Shown piece by piece: positions 1-4,804 of a DNA stretch of 5,401 nucleotides. The notes beneath the pieces are model-generated. The model searched no databases, had not been told where the DNA came from, and saw nothing but the letters and a program-made list of their open reading frames with translations. Origin of the DNA: Tannerella sp. (lineage in GTDB: Bacteria > Bacteroidota > Bacteroidia > Bacteroidales > Tannerellaceae). Within the stretch, counting starts at the first letter, position 1, and each line of letters opens with the position of its first letter. The stretch covers positions 1 through 5,401 of the forward strand of contig JAISWC010000287.1 of the NCBI GenBank assembly GCA_031271245.1. Reading direction: 5' to 3'. The translations under genes and the position numbers were made by a program.

Positions 1-303
1 TCCGGCCAGTTTCACATACTCGGCGCGTTCGACACGGGCACGCCACTGATGCTGTTCGTGCCATGCGGGAATGGCATATATCCCCCAGTGCACGAACATG
101 CCGAACCGCTTCTCGAAAAACCAGTCGCGTCCGTCGCCAAAACGCTTGACCGCACCTCCCGGCGACGGATGCTGTTCCGCAGCCAAAGACTCCGCCTTCA
201 CTTCCGCGGCAGACCCGCCGTCGGCTGCCGGCAACACGTCCAGCCCCAGAGAAAAAGCCCCCAGACCCATTGCCGATTTCCGTATAAACTCGCTCCTGTT
301 CAT
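1..303 (-). CDS. Alpha-L-fucosidase, glycoside hydrolase family 29 (N-terminal part, cut by window edge)
   Basis: Reading the minus strand from the ATG at 303-301 gives 101 codons with no stop, so the gene continues beyond the left edge. The first ~28 residues look like an export signal: MNRSEFIRKS followed by a short Gly/Ala/Leu-rich stretch. It resembles the Tat-like leaders of Bacteroidetes secreted enzymes, but the second Arg of the twin-arginine pair is Ser, so the route is uncertain. Residues ~59-101 hold the family signature: DWFFEKRFGMFVHWGIYAIP, where the His of the HWG motif is a substrate-binding residue in GH29 enzymes, then WHEQHQWR and EYVKLAG. GH29 enzymes remove terminal L-fucose from glycans with retention of configuration, usually in the periplasm or at the surface. 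The catalytic nucleophile Asp lies outside the window, so activity cannot be judged. It is transcribed away from rpoN. A related GH29-like subfamily with a different substrate is possible. Confidence 0.82.
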   Translation of the reverse strand, partial: MNRSEFIRKSAMGLGAFSLGLDVLPAADGGSAAEVKAESLAAEQHPSPGGAVKRFGDGRDWFFEKRFGMFVHWGIYAIPAWHEQHQWRARVERAEYVKLAG

Positions 304-331
304 GATTGAATCAATTTTGAATTGCCATAGA

Positions 332-354
332 CAGCAAAAAATGTTTGCTGCAAA
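332..354. repeat. Overlapping palindromes at the predicted fucosidase transcript start (possible operator)
   Basis: CAGCAAA (332-338) and TTTGCTG (344-350) form a perfect 7-base inverted repeat with a 5-base spacer. TTTGC-T-GCAAA (344-354) is a second perfect palindrome that shares the right arm and overlaps the -7 box of the fucosidase promoter. A dimeric regulator bound here would cover the promoter start site. The region is AT-rich and the arms are short, so chance is a real alternative. The left hairpin could also form in the 5' end of the mRNA. Confidence 0.4.
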
Positions 355-358
355 TGTA
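351..358 (-). promoter_or_regulatory. Predicted -7 box of the fucosidase promoter
   Basis: On the minus strand positions 358-351 read TACATTTG, an exact match to the Bacteroidetes primary-sigma -7 consensus TAnnTTTG. It lies 47 bases before the fucosidase ATG. No good -33 TTTG is seen at the usual 19-21 base spacing; the nearest is TTCT at 381-378. The predicted transcript would start near 345. The missing -33 box would suit a promoter that needs an activator, but this is inference. Confidence 0.5.
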
Positions 359-367
359 GGAGAAAAA

Positions 368-398
368 TTCGACCGAAAGAATATTTTTTGTACGTTTG
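368..398 (+). promoter_or_regulatory. Predicted rpoN promoter (TTCG, 19 bases, TACGTTTG)
   Basis: TACGTTTG at 391-398 matches the Bacteroidetes -7 consensus TAnnTTTG exactly. TTCG at 368-371, 19 bases upstream, is a 3-of-4 match to the -33 TTTG. The predicted transcript start is near 403-405. That puts the in-frame TTG at 388 and ATG at 400 upstream of the transcript and favours a start at 424 (or 409) for rpoN, with a very short leader. This -33 box falls in the same stretch where the opposed fucosidase promoter would have its own. Confidence 0.55.
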
Positions 399-423
399 CA
401 TGGATTACATGATATGTGATGTT

Positions 424-1884
424 ATGTTTGGACAAAGATTACAACAGAAATTACAGCAGCGGATGTCGCCGCAGCAAATTCAATATGTTCGTCTGCTGGA
501 ACTTCCGGCTATGGAAATGGACGACCGTGTCAAGCAAGAACTGGAAGAAAATCCGGCGCTGGAAGAAGGTCTTGACATTTCCCGGGACGAAGAAGGGGAT
601 GAAAATACGTTCGATACGGAGGAGCCGGAAATCTCCGGTGCAAACGAGGCCGACCTCTCCCTGGGCGATTACCTGACCGAAGATGACATTCCCGACTACA
701 AGCTGGCTCAAATCAGCAGCCAGGCCGAACGGAAAGAAGAGATTCCTTTTTCCACAGGGCCTTCGCTGCATGAACATCTCGAAGAGCAGCTGGGCTTGCA
801 GAACCTGTCGGAACAGCAGCAGCGAATCGGCGAGTATATCATTGGAAACATTGATGACGACGGTTACTTGCGACGCGACATAGAGGCAATCACGGACGAC
901 CTTATATTCAGAGCGGGGGAAAGCGTGAGCGAAGCGGCCGTCCGGTCCGTTCTGTCGGTCATACAGGATTTTGACCCGATCGGCGTTGCAGCCCGCAATC
1001 TGCGGGAATGTCTTTTACTGCAACTGGAACACAAGAGCCGGACACCCGAAACGGAGTATGCCATTGGAATCCTCAAAAATCATTTCGACGCATTTGTCCG
1101 CAAACATTACGAAAAGATTCAGAAGGCCATGAACCTCGACGAAGACAGCCTCAAGCGCATTTTTCACGAGATTACCTCCCTGAATCCCAAACCCGGCAAC
1201 AGTTGGAACAGCGGAACAGATACGCGGCTGAACCAAATCATCCCGGACTTTGTCGTCGAGGAGAACAATGGAGAACTGACGCTGAGCATGAACCGGCGCA
1301 GCGTGCCCGACCTGCACATCAGCCCCGAATATACCGCCATGTTTCAGGATTATATGGGCAACAAGGCCAACCGCAGCGGCCAGATGAAGGAAGCCGTACA
1401 GTTCGTCAAACAAAAACTGGATTCCGCACAGTGGTTTATCGACGCCCTGCGGCAACGCTACGAAACGCTGCAACGCACCATGCAGACCATCATCCTCCTG
1501 CAACGGGATTTCTTCCTCTCCGGCGACGAATCCAAACTCCACCCGATGATACTGAAAGATGTCGCCGAACATTCCGGTTACGACATCTCGACCATTTCGC
1601 GCGTCAGCAACAGCAAATATGTGCAGACGAATTTCGGCGTCTATCCGCTGAAATTCTTTTTCTCCGAATCTACCCAAAACGAAAGCGGCGAGGAAATTTC
1701 CACCCGCGAGGTTCGACAGATCATGCGGGAAACCGTCGACGCGGAAGACAAGCACAAACCCGTCACGGACGAAGAACTCACCGCGCTGCTGAAGAAAAAA
1801 GGATACCTCATTGCACGCCGTACCGTGGCCAAATATCGCGAACAGATGAACATCCCGGTTGCCCGGCTCAGAAAAGAATTGTAA
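424..1884 (+). CDS. rpoN: RNA polymerase sigma-54 factor RpoN
   Basis: Encodes the alternative sigma factor that directs RNA polymerase to -24/-12 promoters and needs an ATP-driven enhancer-binding activator to open DNA. From the ATG at 424 the protein has 486 residues, a normal family length. Region I (1-47) is Gln/Leu-rich and contains SPQQIQYVRLLELP and LEENPALEE, the activator-contacting segment. An acidic region II follows (about 48-100). The core-binding domain occupies roughly 105-300. A helix-turn-helix lies at about 380-400 (VAEHSGYDISTISRV), and the RpoN box ARRTVAKYRE is at 464-473, just before the C-terminus; it reads the -24 element. In-frame starts at 388 (TTG), 400 and 409 exist, but relatives begin close to FGQRLQQK, and the predicted promoter excludes the first two. 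No clear Shine-Dalgarno sequence precedes 424, which is common in this phylum. The gene is intact and divergent from the fucosidase gene. Family call is near certain; the exact start is less so. Confidence 0.97.
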   Translation: MFGQRLQQKLQQRMSPQQIQYVRLLELPAMEMDDRVKQELEENPALEEGLDISRDEEGDENTFDTEEPEISGANEADLSLGDYLTEDDIPDYKLAQISSQAERKEEIPFSTGPSLHEHLEEQLGLQNLSEQQQRIGEYIIGNIDDDGYLRRDIEAITDDLIFRAGESVSEAAVRSVLSVIQDFDPIGVAARNLRECLLLQLEHKSRTPETEYAIGILKNHFDAFVRKHYEKIQKAMNLDEDSLKRIFHEITSLNPKPGNSWNSGTDTRLNQIIPDFVVEENNGELTLSMNRRSVPDLHISPEYTAMFQDYMGNKANRSGQMKEAVQFVKQKLDSAQWFIDALRQRYETLQRTMQTIILLQRDFFLSGDESKLHPMILKDVAEHSGYDISTISRVSNSKYVQTNFGVYPLKFFFSESTQNESGEEISTREVRQIMRETVDAEDKHKPVTDEELTALLKKKGYLIARRTVAKYREQMNIPVARLRKEL

Positions 1885-1889
1885 CTTTG
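1859..1889 (+). promoter_or_regulatory. Predicted promoter of the gcvH-purE-ispG operon
   Basis: TTG at 1859-1861 and TAACTTTG at 1882-1889 are separated by 20 bases and match the Bacteroidetes -33/-7 consensus (TTTG, 19-21 bases, TAnnTTTG) well. The TAA of the -7 box is also the stop codon of rpoN, so the promoter sits inside the 3' end of that gene. The transcript would start near 1895, about 20 bases before gcvH. This makes the operon independent of rpoN transcription, although read-through remains possible because no terminator is seen after rpoN. Confidence 0.65.
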
Positions 1890-1904
1890 CGCCACAAACA
1901 ATAC

Positions 1905-1910
1905 AAGGAG
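1905..1910 (+). promoter_or_regulatory. Shine-Dalgarno sequence of gcvH
   Basis: AAGGAG at 1905-1910 ends 4 bases before the ATG at 1915. It is the only strong ribosome binding site in the window and fixes the gcvH start. Confidence 0.8.
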
Positions 1911-1914
1911 TGAT

Positions 1915-2292
1915 ATGAACTTTCCAACCAATCTGAAGTATACCCGGGATCATGAATGGATTCGGGTAGAAGGAGAAACCGCCCTCGTCGGCATCACCGA
2001 CTACGCGCAAAGCGAACTGGGCGAAATCGTCTATGTTGACATCACGACCGAGGGCGAAACCCTGAACCGGGAAGACGTCTTCGGCACCATTGAAGCCGTA
2101 AAGACGGTTTCCGACCTCTTCCTGCCGGTATCGGGCGAAGTGCTCGAATTTAACCGCGAACTGGAAGAGCATCCGGAACGGGTCAACGCCAGTCCATACG
2201 AAGACGGCTGGCTGATCCGGATAAAACCGTCCGATCCGGCCGAACCGGACACCTTACTTTCCGCCGAAGCATATCGACAGTTAATCGGATGA
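1915..2292 (+). CDS. gcvH: Glycine cleavage system H protein (lipoyl carrier)
   Basis: A 125-residue protein, the usual length for GcvH. It carries the aminomethyl group on a lipoyl arm between the P, T and L proteins of the cytoplasmic glycine cleavage complex, which yields CO2, ammonia and 5,10-methylene-tetrahydrofolate. The N-terminus LKYTRDHEWIRVEG and the segment VGITDYAQSELGEIVYVD are family hallmarks. The lipoylation site is Lys63 in the motif FGTIEAVKTVSD, followed by the conserved SGEVLEFN and NASPYEDGWLIRI strands of the lipoyl fold. It has its own promoter and a strong ribosome binding site, and purE begins 4 bases after its TGA. The gcvT and gcvP genes are not in the window, so this is an unlinked H-protein gene here. 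Its pairing with purE fits one-carbon units feeding purine synthesis, but that link is inference. Confidence 0.98.
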   Translation: MNFPTNLKYTRDHEWIRVEGETALVGITDYAQSELGEIVYVDITTEGETLNREDVFGTIEAVKTVSDLFLPVSGEVLEFNRELEEHPERVNASPYEDGWLIRIKPSDPAEPDTLLSAEAYRQLIG

Positions 2293-2296
2293 CCGT

Positions 2297-2803
2297 ATGA
2301 CGCCTTCCGTAAGCATCATCATGGGCAGTACGTCCGACTGGCCGGTCATGGAAAAAGCCGCCCGGTTTCTGGACGAGATGGAGATCCCGTTTGAGATGAA
2401 TGCCTTGTCGGCACATCGCACGCCGGAAGAAGTCGAGCAGTTTGCGAAAGGCGCCCGGCCGCGCGGCGTCAAGGTCATTATCGCCGCAGCAGGCATGGCG
2501 GCGCATCTGTGCGGCGTTATCGCCTCCATGACGACGCTGCCCGTCATCGGCGTGCCGGTGAACGCCTCGCTCGACGGCATGGACGCCCTGCTGGCCATCG
2601 TGCAGATGCCGCCCGGGATTCCCGTAGCCACGGTTGGCATCAACGGCGCACTCAACGCCGCCATCCTGTCGGCCCAAATCCTCTCGCTCGGCGACGGAGC
2701 GCTCCAGCAACGACTGCTCGACCACAAGGATTCTCTGAAGAAGAAAGTGGTGGAAGCCAACGAAATGCTGGCCGGCGTGACGTTCAAATACAAAACCAAT
2801 TGA
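2297..2803 (+). CDS. purE: N5-carboxyaminoimidazole ribonucleotide mutase (PurE, class I)
   Basis: Converts N5-CAIR to CAIR in de novo purine synthesis. The 168-residue length is typical. GSTSDWPVM (10-18) is the phosphate/ribose-binding loop, and SAHRTP (38-43) carries the catalytic His40 that corresponds to the essential His of class I enzymes. The AAGMAAHLCGV segment with His70 is the second active-site loop; most relatives have LPG where this has LCG. PVIGVPV and LDGMDALLAIVQMPPGIPVATVGI complete the class I pattern. The ATG at 2297 lies 4 bases after the gcvH stop, with no clear Shine-Dalgarno sequence, so translation probably depends on coupling. The TGA stop (2801-2803) overlaps the start of ispG. 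N5-CAIR mutases of this class work with PurK, which is not in the window. A class II enzyme acting directly on AIR is less likely given the SAHRTP and AAHL motifs. Confidence 0.97.
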   Translation: MTPSVSIIMGSTSDWPVMEKAARFLDEMEIPFEMNALSAHRTPEEVEQFAKGARPRGVKVIIAAAGMAAHLCGVIASMTTLPVIGVPVNASLDGMDALLAIVQMPPGIPVATVGINGALNAAILSAQILSLGDGALQQRLLDHKDSLKKKVVEANEMLAGVTFKYKTN

Positions 2804-4626
2804 CCCTCCGTTATCAGCGTCGTCCGTCGTCTGTCGTCCGGATCGGAAACACTCCGCTGGGCGGCGACTTCCCGATCCGTATTCAGTCCATGGCCTCCGT
2901 ATCCACCATGGACACGGAAGCGGCCGTCCGGCAAGCCGTCCGGATGATTAAAGCCGGCGCCGAATACGTCCGTTTCACGGCGCAGGGCGAGCGTGAAGCC
3001 CGTCAACTGGGCGTCATCCGCCGGGCGTTGCGTGCGCAGGGCTGCGACACGCCTCTGGTGGCAGACATCCATTTCAATCCGAAAGCGGCCGCCGTTGCCG
3101 CCGCAAACGTGGAAAAGGTACGCATCAATCCCGGCAACTACGTCGACGGGGTCAAATCGTTCCGGCCAACCGTTTACACCGAAGAAAGCTACGCGGCCGA
3201 ACTCCGGAAAATCCGCGAGCGGTTCGTACCGTTTCTCGAACGGTGCAGAAAACAGGGCACGGCCATCCGGCTCGGCGTCAATCACGGTTCGCTGTCCGAC
3301 CGCATCCTGAGCCGCTACGGCGATACGCCGGAAGGCATGGTTGCCTCGTGCATGGAATACCTGCGTATCTGCCGGGAAGAATATTTCCCGGAGGTCGTCA
3401 TTTCGATCAAGGCGTCCAATACGGTGGTGATGGTGCAGACCGTGCGCCTGCTGGTGCAGACGATGGATGCGGAAGACATGCACTACCCGCTGCATCTGGG
3501 CGTGACGGAGGCCGGCGACGGAGAAGACGGCCGTATCAGGAGTGCGGTGGGAATCGGCTCGCTGCTGGCCAACGGCTTAGGCGATACCATCCGCGTGTCG
3601 CTGAGCGAGCCGCCCGAAGCGGAAATTCCCGTCGCCCGCAAACTGGCAGACTACATCCGGCAACGTGAACGCCATGCGCCTGTGGAGGCGCCGGATACGT
3701 GCCGGTCCGGTTTTTCGCGCGCCACACGTACCGTCGGCCGTATCGGCGGCACCGCTCCGCCGGTGGTTATCTCCGACCACAGTCAGGGCGTCTGCACAAT
3801 AGACGATGCCAATCGCCCGGACTTCATCTACCTCGGCGCAAACAGAGCGGCCGATTCTTCCGAAACCGGTGAAGCTATCCCGCGGATTGTTGACGCGGAT
3901 GGCTGGGAAAATCAGCCGGAGACGTATCCGTATTTCCGTGCAAACGACCTGGACAGACTGTCGCGGTGTACTGCGCCGCTGAAGTTTGTCGAATGTAGCG
4001 GCAACGACCTGGACGGCGAACGTATCCGGCTGCTCCGGCAGGAGCCTTCCGCAGTCATCGTATGGGACGGACGCCATCCGGACTACATCAACGAGGCGCG
4101 TGCACTGGCTTGCCGCCTGCGGCAAGCGCATTGCGACACGCCGCTGATTTTGCGCCGCCGCTACCGGGAACCGGACCGGGAAACACTGCAAATACAGGCG
4201 GCGGTCGATTTCGGCGCCCTGCTGCTCGACGGCATCGGCAACGGCCTTATGCTGAGCCATGCAAACGTCGACCCCGGCGTAACGGACGGTTACCTGTTCA
4301 GCATCCTGCAAGCTGTCCGGCTGCGGATCAGCAAGACGGAATACATCTCCTGTCCCGGTTGCGGCCGGACGCTCTATGACCTGCAAACAACCGTCGCCCG
4401 TGTCAAGGCCGCTACGTCCCATCTGAAAGGGCTGAAGATTGCCGTTATGGGCTGCATCGTCAACGGCCCGGGCGAAATGGCCGACGCCGATTACGGCTAT
4501 GTCGGCGCCGGCCGGGGGTGCGTCAACCTGTACAGGGGCCGGGAATGCCGGCGCCGGAATATCCCCGAAAAGGAAGCGGTACAACAACTGATACAGCTAA
4601 TCAGGGAAAGCGGCGACTGGAAATAA
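2800..4626 (+). CDS. ispG: 4-hydroxy-3-methylbut-2-enyl diphosphate synthase IspG (long three-domain type)
   Basis: IspG reduces 2-C-methyl-D-erythritol 2,4-cyclodiphosphate to HMBPP in the MEP isoprenoid pathway, using a [4Fe-4S] cluster and electrons from ferredoxin or flavodoxin. The protein has 608 residues. The TIM barrel (about 1-285) contains PIRIQSM, ADIHF (88-92), RINPGN (108-113), RYGDTPEGM and HYPLHLGVTEAGDGEDG (from 228). An extra domain of about 200 residues (about 290-505) is found in plant, chlamydial and Bacteroidetes enzymes but absent from the short E. coli type. The C-terminal domain carries the cluster ligands Cys518 and Cys521 (SCPGC) and Cys552, with Glu559 in GCIVNGPGE, so it looks fully active. 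The start is TTG at 2800, overlapping the purE stop: relatives begin about 15 residues before the SSVV-IG segment, and the next ATG (2890) would delete conserved sequence. It is the last gene of the gcvH-purE-ispG unit. Confidence 0.96.
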   Translation: MTLRYQRRPSSVVRIGNTPLGGDFPIRIQSMASVSTMDTEAAVRQAVRMIKAGAEYVRFTAQGEREARQLGVIRRALRAQGCDTPLVADIHFNPKAAAVAAANVEKVRINPGNYVDGVKSFRPTVYTEESYAAELRKIRERFVPFLERCRKQGTAIRLGVNHGSLSDRILSRYGDTPEGMVASCMEYLRICREEYFPEVVISIKASNTVVMVQTVRLLVQTMDAEDMHYPLHLGVTEAGDGEDGRIRSAVGIGSLLANGLGDTIRVSLSEPPEAEIPVARKLADYIRQRERHAPVEAPDTCRSGFSRATRTVGRIGGTAPPVVISDHSQGVCTIDDANRPDFIYLGANRAADSSETGEAIPRIVDADGWENQPETYPYFRANDLDRLSRCTAPLKFVECSGNDLDGERIRLLRQEPSAVIVWDGRHPDYINEARALACRLRQAHCDTPLILRRRYREPDRETLQIQAAVDFGALLLDGIGNGLMLSHANVDPGVTDGYLFSILQAVRLRISKTEYISCPGCGRTLYDLQTTVARVKAATSHLKGLKIAVMGCIVNGPGEMADADYGYVGAGRGCVNLYRGRECRRRNIPEKEAVQQLIQLIRESGDWK

Positions 4627-4638
4627 ATCTTCAAAAGG

Positions 4639-4660
4639 ATGTACATCGGACGGTGTACAT
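4639..4660 (+). repeat. TGTACAT pair forming a 7-base-stem hairpin just after ispG
   Basis: ATGTACA (4639-4645) and TGTACAT (4654-4660) form a perfect 7-base stem around an 8-base loop, beginning 12 bases after the ispG stop. The same heptamer TGTACAT also occurs twice in direct orientation, 14 bases apart (4640 and 4654). Part of the right arm, CGGTGTAC (4651-4658), is repeated in reverse complement at 4697-4704. It is not followed by a T-run, so it is not a textbook terminator; it could stabilise the mRNA end or be a protein site. Confidence 0.4.
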
Positions 4661-4701
4661 TCGCGTTTGGCGTTGGAAAAAACACGCCCAAAAGGGGTAC
4701 A

Positions 4702-4719
4702 CCGGAAGATATTTTCCGG
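4702..4719. terminator. Candidate hairpin between convergent genes (weak terminator)
   Basis: CCGGAA (4702-4707) and TTCCGG (4714-4719) form a perfect 6-base stem with a 6-base loop; a G-U pair could extend it to 7. It lies between the convergent ends of ispG and the right-hand minus-strand gene, where a shared terminator would be expected. On the plus strand only a pyrimidine-rich tract follows. On the minus strand a run of six T occurs about 20 bases beyond the stem, too far for a classic terminator. Confidence 0.3.
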
Positions 4720-4804
4720 ATTGCTTCCTGCTTCCTTCCTCGCAGTCGCAGGGACGGTTAGCGGTAGCGATCGCCGACCCGTCACCGGCAGGAACGGAGC
4801 AGCC

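Larger units (their letters stand above)
4627..4804. other. Convergent intergenic gap without a gene
   Basis: These 178 bases separate the stop of ispG from the stop of the minus-strand nuclease-domain gene. I see no credible coding region or tRNA. The left half holds the hairpins listed separately, plus GGCGT (4669-4673) with ACGCC (4684-4688), a weaker 5-base inverted repeat. The right half (4720-4804) begins with a pyrimidine-rich tract and shows nothing else I can name. Confidence 0.6.

Noticed and set aside
305..324. Short palindromes ATTGA-A-TCAAT and CAATT-TTG-AATTG just before the fucosidase ATG
   Set aside because: Arms of five AT-rich bases are expected by chance in a stretch this AT-rich, and they lie downstream of the predicted promoter.
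310..330. Possible sigma-54 promoter upstream of the fucosidase (minus strand TGGCAA ... TTGA)
   Set aside because: The -24-like TGGC is present, but the distance to the next element is two bases too long and the essential GC of the -12 box is GA.
388..423. Upstream starts for rpoN (TTG 388, ATG 400, ATG 409)
   Set aside because: 388 and 400 fall before the predicted transcript start. 409 remains possible but would add five residues not typical of the family.
1015..2172. Long open frame on the minus strand (385 codons)
   Set aside because: It lies wholly opposite rpoN and gcvH, which have clear family motifs, crosses their boundary, and its translation shows no recognisable domain.
2509..2799. 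N-terminal extension of IspG reaching back through purE
   Set aside because: The frame is open there only because of GC-rich purE sequence; the translated extension is Arg-rich and unlike any IspG. The TTG at 2800 gives the normal N-terminus.
2281..3495. Long open frame on the minus strand (404 codons)
   Set aside because: It is antisense to purE and the start of ispG. Long false frames are expected in GC-rich coding DNA, and no protein motif is visible.
3577..4587. Open frame on the minus strand (336 codons)
   Set aside because: It is entirely antisense to ispG, with no recognisable motif and no plausible start context.
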